Part shown: positions 44,998 to 56,445 of the stretch, piece by piece
How the letters are laid out: the number at the start of each line of letters is the position of its first letter
Numbering within the stretch: the stretch's first letter is position 1
Assembly (NCBI RefSeq): GCF_000153725.1
Contig: NZ_DS022277.1
Coordinates: 281,342-345,341 of the forward strand
Origin: Salipiger bermudensis HTCC2601
Lineage (GTDB): Bacteria > Pseudomonadota > Alphaproteobacteria > Rhodobacterales > Rhodobacteraceae
Length of the DNA stretch: 64,000 nucleotides
Direction: 5' to 3'
The notes under the pieces: generated by a model
What the model was told of the DNA's origin: nothing
What the model saw: only the letters and a program-made list of their open reading frames with translations
Database searches by the model: none
Translations under genes and position numbers: made by a program

Positions 44998-45008
44998 CGC
45001 TCCGCCAG

Positions 45009-45032
45009 CTGTCATACATATCTGTCATACAT
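45009..45032. promoter_or_regulatory. Direct repeat operator candidate upstream of kdgF
   Basis: CTGTCATACAT occurs twice (45009-45019 and 45022-45032), 13 bases apart start to start, ending 37 bases before the kdgF ATG. The unit equals the arm TTGTATGACAG (reverse complement) seen elsewhere here, so it likely binds an FCD regulator. Confidence 0.5.
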
Positions 45033-45069
45033 GTTGGTAACGGCGATCACGCCGAAGAAAGGATGGATC

Positions 45070-45390
45070 ATGACAGAGCCCCTGAAGACCTTCCCGGTGG
45101 TTTCGCCAGACAAGGGCGTGCAGCGCCAGGTTCTGGCGGACGCGCCCGAGCTGATGGTCGTGTCTTTCCGCTTCGAAGAGGGCGCCGAGGGCGCGCTGCA
45201 CGATCACCCGCATGTGCAGTCGACCTATGTCGAAAGCGGGCGCTTCCGCTTCCACCTCGCAGGCAAAGAGTTCGAGGTCGGCCCGGGCGACAGCTTCGTC
45301 ATCCCCTCGGGTGCGCGGCACGGCTGCGTCTGCCTCGAAGCCGGCCAGCTCGTCGATTGCTTCACCCCTCGCCGGGACGATTTCCTGTAA
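45070..45390 (+). CDS. kdgF: KdgF cupin, unsaturated galacturonate linearisation
   Basis: 106 aa from ATG 45070, with AAAGGA about 9 bases upstream. Single cupin: HDHPHVQSTYVESGRFRF metal motif, GPGDSFVIPSGARHGCVCLEAG, and the family ending DCFTPRRDDFL. KdgF converts 4,5-unsaturated galacturonate, released from pectin by lyase and GH105/GH88 action, to 5-keto-4-deoxyuronate for KduI. The 3' end overlaps the convergent AraC gene by 29 bases. Confidence 0.92.
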   Translation: MTEPLKTFPVVSPDKGVQRQVLADAPELMVVSFRFEEGAEGALHDHPHVQSTYVESGRFRFHLAGKEFEVGPGDSFVIPSGARHGCVCLEAGQLVDCFTPRRDDFL

Positions 45391-46303
45391 GCGCGGCCTC
45401 TTGGTCGGGTTCGTCCATCCCCATCAGCTGCCCGTCGCGCGACAGCGCCACCCGGCGCAGATGCCCGCGCGGGCTCAGCCCCATGATGCGCTTGAAGCAG
45501 CGTGAAAAATAATACGGATCGGAATAGCCGACCTCGGCCCCCGCCGCCCCGACGGTGAGGCCGGATTCCAGCAGATGCGCCGCCCGCTCGATGCGGCAGA
45601 ATTCCTGGTACTGCTTCGGCGTGCGCCCGATCCGGTCGCGAAAGGCGCGGTGGAAATAGTCGGGGTTGTAGGGCGCGTCCTCGACCACCTGCGCGGCGAT
45701 CGCCGCCTCGAGCGGTGTGGCGGCAATCCTTGACGCGGCCTTCATCACCGCAAGATCGATGCCCGCGCCGGGATCGACCGGCACCGCTTCCTGCCGCCAG
45801 CCGAGAAACGCATCGTCGACGAACGAGAGCAGCATCACCATGAACAGGTGATGCTGCGGAAGCGTGACCGAAGCCGGGGGCGCGCTTTGCCGGTAGTGCC
45901 GGATCATCGGGCCGAGCACCTCCCAGCGGGACAGGCGCACCTTCGGGCGCAAGCGCATCTGTCCGATGAGATCCTGCGCCCCGTGCGCCGAGAGGGTGAA
46001 ATGCTGCGCGACGCCCAGATAGGTCTCGGGTCCCTCGTTCCAGCCCTCAAAGGGCGTGTCGCGCGGCAACAGCATCGCCTCGCCCGCCGACAGCGCCTGC
46101 AGGCGCCCTCCGATCCGGTAGTGCCCCCGCCCCTCGAGCGCGATGACAAGATCCTCGACCGGATTTTCCTTTTCGATCCGCCAGGTCGTGGCGTGCTGCA
46201 TCCGGATCGCCGCACGCGTGAGCGTCAGCGTCAGGGCGCCCGGAGGAAACCGAGCCAGAGCGCCGCCTTCGATTTCATCCATCTTTTCCCCCATGATCGT
46301 CAA
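45362..46303 (-). CDS. AraC family transcriptional regulator
   Basis: 313 aa. N-terminal cupin-like sensing part (HYRIGGRLQALSAGEAMLLPRDTPFEG) and a C-terminal double HTH (NPDYFHRAFRDRIGRTPKQYQ and VGYSDPYYFSRCFKRIMGLSP). Divergent from the TogMNAB-like importer operon across a 182-bp gap; most likely an activator of that operon or of pectinolysis in response to an oligogalacturonide or uronate. Confidence 0.88.
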   Translation of the reverse strand: MTIMGEKMDEIEGGALARFPPGALTLTLTRAAIRMQHATTWRIEKENPVEDLVIALEGRGHYRIGGRLQALSAGEAMLLPRDTPFEGWNEGPETYLGVAQHFTLSAHGAQDLIGQMRLRPKVRLSRWEVLGPMIRHYRQSAPPASVTLPQHHLFMVMLLSFVDDAFLGWRQEAVPVDPGAGIDLAVMKAASRIAATPLEAAIAAQVVEDAPYNPDYFHRAFRDRIGRTPKQYQEFCRIERAAHLLESGLTVGAAGAEVGYSDPYYFSRCFKRIMGLSPRGHLRRVALSRDGQLMGMDEPDQEAALTGNRPGEG

Positions 46304-46336
46304 TTTATCTCTCGCTCCCGATCTGTCACTAATTCA

Positions 46337-46344
46337 TCATACAA
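46337..46344. promoter_or_regulatory. Operator half-site between AraC gene and CUT1 importer
   Basis: TCATACAA, followed by CTGAAG, reproduces one arm and the centre of the 36573 operator. Single half-site, so weak. Confidence 0.35.
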
Positions 46345-46485
46345 CTGAAGATGGCGCAACGCCGCGGACCGGAGGAGGCCCGTCGCGCCATCGGACGGAG
46401 CGCCGCACGCCCGGTGCCATCCGCAGTTCAGGGAGGGAAAATTGACGTTTATCTCAGGAAATCCAGCCTTGTCGCGAGGTGCACC

Positions 46486-47367
46486 ATGACCCGCACACGA
46501 TCACTCGGGCTGATCTATCTCAGCCCTTACATCCTCGGGCTGATGGCGTTCACCGCGATTCCATTCCTCGCGTCATTCTATCTGAGCTTTACCGGTTACA
46601 ACCTGATGCAGCCCCCGAAATGGACGGGGCTGGAGAACTATATCGAGCTCTTCACCTCTGACCGAACCTTCCGCCGGTCGCTCTCGGTGACGCTGCTCTA
46701 CGTGTTCCTGACGGTGCCGCTGAAACTCGCTTTCGCGCTCTTCATCGCCTACATCCTCAACTACAAGCTGCGCTGCATCAACCTCTTTCGCACCGCCTTC
46801 TACGTGCCCTCGATCCTCGGCGGCTCGATCGCCATCGCGGTGCTGTGGCGCTACATCTTCGCCACCGAGGGGCTGGTGAACATGGTGCTGGCATGGTTCG
46901 GGATCGAGCCGGTCAACTGGTTCGGCGATCCCACCAACGCGCTCTTCACCATCACCCTTCTGCGCTGCTGGCAGTTCGGTTCGGCCATGGTGATCTTCCT
47001 CGCCGCGCTTCAGAGCATCGACAAGTCGCTCTACGAGGCCGCCGCCATCGACGGGGCGAGCAAGCTGCGCAGCTTCGTCTTCATCACCATTCCGCTGATC
47101 ACGCCGGTGATCTTCTTCAACCTGATCATGCAGATGGTCCAGGCCTTCCAGGAGTTCAACGGCCCCTACATCATCACCCAGGGCGGGCCGCTCAAATCCA
47201 CCTACCTGCTGCCGCTCTACATCTACGACGAGGCCTTCAAGCGCTTCGACATGGGCTATGCCTCGGCCATCGCGTGGGTGCTTTTCCTCATCATCATGGC
47301 GCTGACCCTCGTGGCCTTCTGGTCCTCGAAGAAGTGGGTCTTCTATGCCGGCGACAAGCGGAGCTGA
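46486..47367 (+). CDS. CUT1 sugar ABC permease (TogM-like)
   Basis: 293 aa from ATG 46486; about six helices with the EAA loop (KSLYEAAAIDGASKLRSF) typical of CUT1 MalF-type permeases, and PFLASFYLSFTGYN at the N-terminus. First of four importer genes in the order permease, permease, ATPase, binding protein, the order of togMNAB for oligogalacturonides. Pectin hydrolases follow directly, which supports that substrate. Confidence 0.88.
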   Translation: MTRTRSLGLIYLSPYILGLMAFTAIPFLASFYLSFTGYNLMQPPKWTGLENYIELFTSDRTFRRSLSVTLLYVFLTVPLKLAFALFIAYILNYKLRCINLFRTAFYVPSILGGSIAIAVLWRYIFATEGLVNMVLAWFGIEPVNWFGDPTNALFTITLLRCWQFGSAMVIFLAALQSIDKSLYEAAAIDGASKLRSFVFITIPLITPVIFFNLIMQMVQAFQEFNGPYIITQGGPLKSTYLLPLYIYDEAFKRFDMGYASAIAWVLFLIIMALTLVAFWSSKKWVFYAGDKRS

Positions 47368-47371
47368 GCCG

Positions 47372-48295
47372 ATGTCCGATATCTCACACGCCTCCGATGT
47401 CTTCACCGCCGGCGCCGATGCGCTCGCCGAGGCCCGCCGCCACCAGCGCATCCAGCAGCGCCGCGCCCGGATCTCCGCGATCCTGCGCTACGCCGTCCTC
47501 CTGGGCGTCGGGCTGGTCATGCTCTACCCGCTGATCTGGCTGGTCGGCGCCTCGTTCAAGACCAATGCCGAGATCTTCGCCAACCCCGGCTTCATCCCGC
47601 GCGAGCCCACCACCGAGGGCTACGTGCAGGGCTGGGAGACCTCGACGCCCTACACCTTCGGGCGGTTCTTCTGGAACTCGTTCCTGATCATCCTGCCCAA
47701 GACCATCGGCACGGCGATCTCCTGCACCATGGTGGCCTATGGCTTCGCGCGGTTCGACTTCCCGCTCAAGAAGCTGCTGTTCACCAGCGTCATCGCGATC
47801 CTGCTGCTGCCCAACGTGGTCACCCGGATCCCGCAATACATCCTCTTCCGCGAGCTCGGCTGGCTCGACAGCTTCCTGCCGCTCTGGGTGCCCTCGGCAA
47901 TGGCGGGCGACGCGTTCTTCGTCTTCATGCTGGTGCAGTTCCTGCGCGCCATTCCCGACGACATGGAACAGGCCGCCCGCGTCGATGGCTGCAACTCGTG
48001 GCAGACGCTGCTCTTCGTGGTCGTCCCGATGCTGGCCCCGGCGCTGATCTCGGTCTGCCTGTTCCAGTTCATGTGGACGATGAACGATTTCCTCGGCCCG
48101 CTGATCTATATCAGCTCGGTCGACAAGTACCCGGTGAGCCTCGCTCTGAAGCTCTCCATCGACACCACCGAGGCCTTCGAATGGAACCGCATTCTGGCCA
48201 TGTCGGTGCTCACCATCACGCCCGCGCTGGCCGTGTTCTTCATGGCACAGAAGTACTTCATCGAGGGCATTTCCGCAGGGGGGATCAAGGGATAA
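47372..48295 (+). CDS. CUT1 sugar ABC permease (TogN-like)
   Basis: 307 aa from ATG 47372, four bases after the previous stop. MalG-type: YPLIWLVGASFKTNAEIF near the N-terminus and EAA loop DDMEQAARVDGCNSWQTLL. The stop overlaps the ATPase start (TAATG). Confidence 0.88.
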   Translation: MSDISHASDVFTAGADALAEARRHQRIQQRRARISAILRYAVLLGVGLVMLYPLIWLVGASFKTNAEIFANPGFIPREPTTEGYVQGWETSTPYTFGRFFWNSFLIILPKTIGTAISCTMVAYGFARFDFPLKKLLFTSVIAILLLPNVVTRIPQYILFRELGWLDSFLPLWVPSAMAGDAFFVFMLVQFLRAIPDDMEQAARVDGCNSWQTLLFVVVPMLAPALISVCLFQFMWTMNDFLGPLIYISSVDKYPVSLALKLSIDTTEAFEWNRILAMSVLTITPALAVFFMAQKYFIEGISAGGIKG

Positions 48296-49407
48296 TGGCA
48301 CGGCTTCAACTGAGAAATCTCGAAAAGGTCTATGGCGGTGCCTTCAAGGCGGTGCACGGGATCAACCTCGATGTCGAGGAAGGCGAGTTCATGGTGCTGG
48401 TGGGGCCCTCGGGCTGCGCCAAGTCCACCACGCTGCGGATGATCGCCGGGCTCGAGGAGGTAACCGCCGGCGAGATCCGCATCGGTGAGCGCATCGTCAA
48501 CACGCTCGAGCCGGGCAAGCGCGGCATCGCGATGGTGTTCCAGAACTACGCGCTCTATCCGCATATGAAGGTGCGCACCAACCTCGCCTTCGGGCTGCGC
48601 ATCGGCGGCGCCTCCAAGGCCGAGGCGGCGAAGGCGGTCGAGGAGGTCGCCAAGATCCTCGAGATAGAGCCGCTGCTGGACCGGCTGCCCAAGCAGCTCT
48701 CGGGCGGTCAGGCTCAGCGCGTGGCCCTGGGCCGGGCGCTGATCAAGAAGCCGGACGTGTTCCTCTTCGACGAGCCACTGTCGAACCTCGACGCCAAGCT
48801 GCGGGCCTCGATGCGGGTGCGGATCACCGACCTGCACAAGCGCCTCAAGCGCGAGGGCATGGCCAGCACGGTGGTCTACGTCACCCACGACCAGACCGAG
48901 GCGATGACCATGGGCGACCGCATCTGCGTGATGAAGGACGGCCATATCATGCAGGTCGCCACCCCCAAGGAGCTCTACGAGCAGCCCGCCAACCTCTTTG
49001 TCGCGGGCTTCATCGGCAGCCCCGAGATGAACGTGATCGAGGGTCACGTGGATGGCGGCGCTTTCCGCACCGGCGGGCAGTTGATCCAGCTTGGCGAGGC
49101 GCTGACCAGCCGCCTCTCGGCCCGCCCCGAGCGCGCCGCGCTGGGGATCCGCCCGCAGCACCTTACGCTGGCGACCGGCATCAACGGCGCGCTCTCGGCG
49201 CAGCTGCGTGGCGTCGAGTTCATGGGGCACGAGGTCTATCTCCACGCCCTGCTCGACGGGCGCGAGGTGACCACCGTGGCCAGCGCCGCCGAGTTCGAGC
49301 GCATGGACCGCTCGCTCGATACCATCCGGCTTCTGCCCGAGGCCGCCAACATGCACATCTTCGACCGTGACAGCGGTCGCAATGTCTCCCTGCGCGCGCA
49401 GGGCTGA
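48295..49407 (+). CDS. CUT1 ABC ATP-binding protein (UgpC/MsmK/TogA-like)
   Basis: 370 aa from ATG 48295. Walker A GPSGCAKSTTL (Ala replacing the usual Gly before Lys), signature LSGGQAQR (Ala for Gln), Walker B VFLFDEPLSNLD, switch VTHDQTEAMT, and the C-terminal regulatory OB-fold (ALGIRPQHL). Energises the two permeases. Confidence 0.9.
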   Translation: MARLQLRNLEKVYGGAFKAVHGINLDVEEGEFMVLVGPSGCAKSTTLRMIAGLEEVTAGEIRIGERIVNTLEPGKRGIAMVFQNYALYPHMKVRTNLAFGLRIGGASKAEAAKAVEEVAKILEIEPLLDRLPKQLSGGQAQRVALGRALIKKPDVFLFDEPLSNLDAKLRASMRVRITDLHKRLKREGMASTVVYVTHDQTEAMTMGDRICVMKDGHIMQVATPKELYEQPANLFVAGFIGSPEMNVIEGHVDGGAFRTGGQLIQLGEALTSRLSARPERAALGIRPQHLTLATGINGALSAQLRGVEFMGHEVYLHALLDGREVTTVASAAEFERMDRSLDTIRLLPEAANMHIFDRDSGRNVSLRAQG

Positions 49408-49428
49408 CCCTTTGGGAGGAGGACCCCG

Positions 49429-50685
49429 ATGAAACTGCATCTGACAACCGCTCTGGCGCTCACGCTGGCCACGCAGGCCACCGCGGCCGATCTGCGCATG
49501 TCGTGGTGGGGCGGCGAGAGCCGCCACGTTGCCACGCAGGAGGCGCTCGAGGTCTGCGGCGAGAAACATGGCCACACAGTCGCGCCGGAATTCACCGGCT
49601 TCGACGGCTATCTCGAGAAGCTGACCACCCAGATGGCCGGCAGCACCGAAGCCGATATCGTGCAGGTCAACTGGCCGTGGCTGCCGCTGTTCTCGCAGGA
49701 TGGCGAGGGCTTCTACGATCTGACCGAGCTGTCGGAGACCATCGACCTGTCGCAATGGTCCGATGATCAGCTCGCCACCGTCACCGTGCAGGGCAAGCTC
49801 AACGGCCTGCCGCTGTCGACCACGGGCCGGGTGTTCTTCTTCAACAACACCACGCTCGAAGCGGCTGGCATTCCGGTGCCCTCGACCTGGGAGGAGTTCT
49901 TTTCCGCCGCTGCCGCGCTTCGTGAAAGCCAGGGCGAAGGGTACAACCTCTTCAACGCGGTGAAGGAGACCGCGCAGCTTCTGGTGACGCTGGCCGTGGT
50001 GCAGAAGACCGGCAAGGATCTGGTCGATCCCGAGACCAACCGCGTCGCCTGGAGCCCCGAGGAGCTTGCCGCAGGCATCGCCTTCTATGGCCGCCTGATC
50101 GAGACCGGCGCGGTGCGCAGCCAGCAGCAGGAAGCCGGCGAGGGCAACGTCAATCTCTACGAAAAGCAGGACTGGGCGCAGGGCCGCATCGCCGGCTCCT
50201 ACGAGTGGGACACGACCTATTTCAAATATGCCGACCCGCTCGACGAGGGCCAGACCATCGACAGCGTCGCCCCGATCCGTTTCGAGGATGCGGTGACCGA
50301 TGGCGCCTATCGCAAGCCCTCGATGCTGTTCGCGATCTCGCGCAATTCCGACAACCCGGAGGCGGCGGCAGAGATCGTCAACTGCATGCTCACCGAACCC
50401 GAGGGCATCGATGCGCTCAAGGACACGCGCGGTCTGCCCGCCTCGAAGGTGGCGGCGGACCGGCTGATCGAGGCCGGCATGATCAAGCCCGAGATCGTCA
50501 AGGCGCATGAGATCGCGATGGAGGCCAGCGGACCGGCGATCTCGCCCTTCAATGAGCATCCCGAGCTTCGCGGCGCCTTCATCGACGCGCTCGAGGAGTA
50601 TTCCTACGGCATGATCGACGAGGTCGAGGCTGCCGAGGTGATCATCGACGCGGCCAACGACGTGCTGAGCGACTTCGACTCCTGA
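49429..50685 (+). CDS. CUT1 extracellular solute-binding protein (TogB-like)
   Basis: 418 aa, signal peptide [19 protein letters not shown], strong GGGAGGAGG site upstream. Family-1 binding protein: [39 protein letters not shown] and [14 protein letters not shown]. The trailing WPW segment is typical of oligogalacturonide binders. Delivers substrate to the 46486-49407 importer. Confidence 0.88.
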   Translation: MKLHLTTALALTLATQATAADLRMSWWGGESRHVATQEALEVCGEKHGHTVAPEFTGFDGYLEKLTTQMAGSTEADIVQVNWPWLPLFSQDGEGFYDLTELSETIDLSQWSDDQLATVTVQGKLNGLPLSTTGRVFFFNNTTLEAAGIPVPSTWEEFFSAAAALRESQGEGYNLFNAVKETAQLLVTLAVVQKTGKDLVDPETNRVAWSPEELAAGIAFYGRLIETGAVRSQQQEAGEGNVNLYEKQDWAQGRIAGSYEWDTTYFKYADPLDEGQTIDSVAPIRFEDAVTDGAYRKPSMLFAISRNSDNPEAAAEIVNCMLTEPEGIDALKDTRGLPASKVAADRLIEAGMIKPEIVKAHEIAMEASGPAISPFNEHPELRGAFIDALEEYSYGMIDEVEAAEVIIDAANDVLSDFDS

Positions 50686-50747
50686 GCCCCCGGCCGCCCC
50701 GGCCAGACGCCGGTGCGGCCCCTCTTTCCAGACCAGAGGTCCAACCC

Positions 50748-52316
50748 ATGCCCAGCATCCGACTTGCCGCGCGCTCCGCGCGGTCGGTGGCCCTATGCCT
50801 GCCGCAGCCCGGTGCGCGCTACACGCTCTCCCCTGCCATTCCCTGGCAGCTGACGCGCGCCGGCGAGACCGTCGCCCGGGGCGTGGCGGCCCAAGTGGGT
50901 CTGGCGTTGCACGACCTCGCGCCCGCCACGCTCTACCATCTCGAGGCGGAGGGCTTCGCGCCCTTCGCTTTCGAGACCGCCGCTTGCGCCGGAATGGTGG
51001 ACATCCGCGATCACGGCGCCATCGCAGACACGGCAGACACGCCCGAGGCGGCGGCCGAGACGGCCCGCGCCATCGCCGCGGCCATCGCCGCTGTGCCCGA
51101 GGGCGGCACGGTGCTGGTGCCGCCGGGGCGCTATGTCGCCGGGCCGGTGGAACTGCGCAGCCGCATGACCCTGCACCTTGCCGAGGGCGCCGTGCTTGCC
51201 GCGCCAAGCGCGCGCGAGGGCTGGCCGATCCTGCCTGCCTGGCGGGACGGCAAGATGCTCGGCAGCTGGGAGGGCCTGCCGGAGCCCTGCTTCGCCGCGC
51301 CGCTCCACGCCATCGGCGCAAGCGACCTCACGATCTCTGGCCCCGGCACGCTCGACGGTGGCGGTGACCGCGGCGATTGGTGGACCTGGGCCAAGGAGAC
51401 ACGGCAGGGCGCGCGCCGCCCGCGCGGCCTGCATCTCATCGACTGCACCGACACCACGCTGCTGGGCTTCACCATCCGCAACGCGCCATCCTGGACGATC
51501 CATCCGCAGGGCTGCCAAAGGCTTACCGCTGCCGCGCTGCGCATCGAGGCGCCGCATGACAGCCCCAACACCGACGGCTTCAATCCCGAGATGTGCGAGG
51601 CTGTCGAGATCACCGGCACGCATTTCTCGGTCGGCGACGACTGCATCGCCATCAAGGCCGGCAAGCGCGGCCCCAATGGCGAAAGCGCCCACCTGCGCCC
51701 GACCACCGGCATCAGGGTGCAGCATTGCCTGATGGAGCGTGGCCATGGCGGCGTGGTGATCGGCTCGGAGATGTCAGGCGGCGTGCGCGACGTGACGGTG
51801 GCGCATTGCGAAATGCGCGGCACGGATCGGGGCCTGCGGATCAAGACCCGCCGCGGCCGTGGCGGCGCGGTCGAGGAGATCCGCTTTCACGACGTCACGA
51901 TGGAGGGCGTGCAGACCGCCTTCGCCGCCAACGGGCATTATTTCTGCGACCCCGACGGCCACGCGCCCTGGGTCCAGGACCGCGCCCCCGCGCCTGTCGG
52001 CACGGGCACGCCGCATGTCGGCAGCATCGCGATCTCCGACGTGCAGATCAGCGGCCTGGCCCACGCGCTTGGCGCCTTTCTTGGCCTGGCAGAAGCCCCC
52101 TTCGGGCCGATCACGCTCGAGCGGGTGCGCGTGGTCTCGCATGACCCGGCAGCCCGGCCCGCACCACCGCTGATGGCCGCCGGCATCACCCCGCTCAGGC
52201 ATGCAGGCCTGCTTGCCGAACAGGCCGAGGTCATCGCCCTCGGCCTCCAGATCCAGCCCGGCGGCCTGACAGCCGCCGACGCCCTCGAAACCGCCAGAGC
52301 CCCGGAGCGCCAATGA
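50748..52316 (+). CDS. GH28 polygalacturonase-family hydrolase, cytoplasmic
   Basis: 522 aa. N-terminal fibronectin-like region, then a right-handed beta-helix with all GH28 motifs: SPNTDGFNP (Asp276), VGDDCIAIK (Asp297, Asp298), [10 protein letters not shown] (His333) and RIKT (Arg364, Lys366). No signal peptide, so it acts inside the cell on imported oligogalacturonides, probably as an exo-enzyme that releases galacturonate. Start overlaps the GH105 gene by 4 bases at the other end. Confidence 0.9.
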   Translation: MPSIRLAARSARSVALCLPQPGARYTLSPAIPWQLTRAGETVARGVAAQVGLALHDLAPATLYHLEAEGFAPFAFETAACAGMVDIRDHGAIADTADTPEAAAETARAIAAAIAAVPEGGTVLVPPGRYVAGPVELRSRMTLHLAEGAVLAAPSAREGWPILPAWRDGKMLGSWEGLPEPCFAAPLHAIGASDLTISGPGTLDGGGDRGDWWTWAKETRQGARRPRGLHLIDCTDTTLLGFTIRNAPSWTIHPQGCQRLTAAALRIEAPHDSPNTDGFNPEMCEAVEITGTHFSVGDDCIAIKAGKRGPNGESAHLRPTTGIRVQHCLMERGHGGVVIGSEMSGGVRDVTVAHCEMRGTDRGLRIKTRRGRGGAVEEIRFHDVTMEGVQTAFAANGHYFCDPDGHAPWVQDRAPAPVGTGTPHVGSIAISDVQISGLAHALGAFLGLAEAPFGPITLERVRVVSHDPAARPAPPLMAAGITPLRHAGLLAEQAEVIALGLQIQPGGLTAADALETARAPERQ

Positions 52317-53392
52317 CCCCTTTCTCCTATTTCGACGCCTTCGCCAGCCGCTACGAGCATTACAAGGACGGTCGCTGGTGCTACGAGGATGGCTGCATCT
52401 ATCGCGGGCTCGTGCTGCTGCACAAAGCGACCGGCGAGGCGCGCTGGCGCGACCACCTGTTGCGGCTGACCGGGCCGCAGATCGCCGCCGACGGCACGTT
52501 GCAGGGCTTCGATCCGGACGAGTTCAACATCGACAACATCCTCGCCGGGCGCTGCCTCTTTCACCTCGCCGACGAAACCGGCGACCCGCGGTACATGGCC
52601 GCCGCCGACCGGCTGGCCGATCAGCTCGCCGCTCACCCCCGCACCCAAGCCGGCAATTACTGGCACAAGAAGCGCTACCCCGAGCAAGTCTGGCTCGACG
52701 GCATCTACATGGGCCTGCCGTTTCAGGTCGAATACGCGCTGCGTCGCGACCGGCCCGAACTGATCGACGACGCCATGGCCCAGCTCGAGCGCGCGCTTGA
52801 CCTCACCGCGGGGCCGGCGGGGCTTTATATGCATGGCTACGATGCGGTTCGGGCGCAGGGCTGGGCGGACCCGGAGACCGGGCGTTCCGCTGCGGTCTGG
52901 GCGCGTGCGGTGGGCTGGCTCGCCATGGCGCTGGTCGATCTGGCCGAGCTCGTCCCCGAGCGCGCTCCTCTCGCCCGCACCAAGGCGCTGCTCGACGCGG
53001 TTGTGGCGCAGCAGGCGCCCTCGGGCCTCTGGCCGCAGGTGCTCGACGCCCCCGCGCTGGACGGCAATTACGAGGAAAGCTCGGCCTCTGCGATGTTCGC
53101 TTATGCCCTGCTCGGCGCCGCCCGTCTGGGGCTAACGCCCGAGGCTGTGGCGGGACGGCGGGCGTGGGAGGCGCTGGTTTCGACGCGGCTCGAAGAGGCC
53201 AAGGGCGTCACCCGGCTGACCCGGATCTGCCACGTGGCGGGGCTTGGAGGGTTCGAGGGCGTCTATCGCGACGGCTCGCCGGGCTATTACACGCGCGAGA
53301 AGATCGTCGCCGATGACGCCAAGGGCGTCGGGCCGCTGATGATGGCGGGAGCGGAAGTCGTGCGGGCGGGGCTGGCGGCCGAAACCGCCTGA
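52313..53392 (+). CDS. GH105/GH88-type unsaturated glucuronyl/galacturonyl hydrolase
   Basis: 359 aa, (alpha/alpha)6-barrel: [22 protein letters not shown], the catalytic-Asp segment [12 protein letters not shown] (Asp129), [15 protein letters not shown], and a C-terminal SPGYYTRE patch. Releases unsaturated galacturonate from lyase-generated oligomers, the substrate of KdgF. No signal peptide. Last plus-strand gene of the importer-hydrolase operon. Confidence 0.88.
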   Translation: MTPFSYFDAFASRYEHYKDGRWCYEDGCIYRGLVLLHKATGEARWRDHLLRLTGPQIAADGTLQGFDPDEFNIDNILAGRCLFHLADETGDPRYMAAADRLADQLAAHPRTQAGNYWHKKRYPEQVWLDGIYMGLPFQVEYALRRDRPELIDDAMAQLERALDLTAGPAGLYMHGYDAVRAQGWADPETGRSAAVWARAVGWLAMALVDLAELVPERAPLARTKALLDAVVAQQAPSGLWPQVLDAPALDGNYEESSASAMFAYALLGAARLGLTPEAVAGRRAWEALVSTRLEEAKGVTRLTRICHVAGLGGFEGVYRDGSPGYYTREKIVADDAKGVGPLMMAGAEVVRAGLAAETA

Positions 53393-53402
53393 CCCCCGCC
53401 GA

Positions 53403-53425
53403 GCGCCGGCCGATCAGGCCGGCGC
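53403..53425. terminator. Hairpin between convergent GH105 and lactonase genes
   Basis: Perfect 9-bp stem GCGCCGGCC/GGCCGGCGC with loop GATCA, immediately after the GH105 stop and covering the stop of the convergent gene. No clear T run. Confidence 0.6.
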
Positions 53426-54270
53426 GAAACCATAGAGCGCGCGCGGCGTGTCGACCAGTGTCATGCGCCGCGCCTCGTCATCGGGCAGCCACGACATGGC
53501 AAGATCGAGCAGATGCGCGTCGTCGGGATAGTCCTTGGTCTTTTGCGCAGCGTTGTGCGGCCAGTTGGTGCCCCAGACGATCCGGTCCGGCGCGTGGCCC
53601 CCGATCTCGCGCGCAACCTCGGCGATGTCGGGGAAATCCGGCCCGCCGCTGCGCGAGCTCTCGTAGCAGCCGGCAAACTTGAACCAGCAGCGCCCGCCAT
53701 CGAGCAGCCGCTTGATGACATCCACATGCGCGGACGTCGCGCCGACGAAGATCTTGGCGTGATGATCCAACACCCAGCGAGACTTCAACGCCGCGAGACG
53801 CGGCTCGAGCTCCGGCAGGGCGGAGCCGTCGAACTGCACCGCCAGCATCCAGCCCGCGTCGGCGGCGATGGCATCCACCGCCTCGAGCGCGTCGAGCCCG
53901 ACCGCGCCGCCGGGCAGGTCCATGATCCGCGCCCCCACGATGCCGCCCTCCGAGAGCCGCGCGATCTCGGCCTCGGTGGTCTCCGGCGTGATCACTGCCA
54001 CGCCCCGGGCGCAGTCGCCCATCTGGGCCAGGCAGGCCAGCAGGCTGGCATTGTCTGTGCCATGCGCGTTGCCTTGGGTGACCACCACCGCGTCGAGCCC
54101 AAGCCAGCGCATGGTCTCGCGATACATCTCCGGCGTCGGTAACGGATCGGCCGGCCGACCCGTGCCGTCTTCGCGCATGGCAAAACCCGGCAGGTACATG
54201 TGCATCTGCGTGTCCACCGCGCCTTTCGGCATCGGCGTCCGGGGCTTCGCTCCCGAGAGCTTTCGGTCGA

Positions 54271-54274
<4 letters not shown>
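53414..54274 (-). CDS. gli: Galactarolactone isomerase (amidohydrolase family)
   Basis: 286 aa from ATG 54274, which overlaps gci by 4 bases. Amidohydrolase 2 / LigI-like fold: GAVDTQMHMYLPGF, VVTQGNAHGTDN, WVLDHHAKIF, IVWGTNWPHN. In Agrobacterium the enzyme of this type beside gci interconverts galactaro-1,5- and 1,4-lactones, the product of uronate dehydrogenase. Position next to gci, kdgD and udh makes this function likely; substrate preference is inferred from context. Confidence 0.85.
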
Positions 54275-56420
<2,146 letters not shown>

Positions 56421-56445
56421 TCATGCGGGGCGCCCCACGGCTGGG

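Noticed and set aside
48106-51321. Minus-strand frame of 1,071 aa
   Set aside because: Antisense to the CUT1 importer, its binding protein and GH28, all of which have clear motifs on the plus strand.
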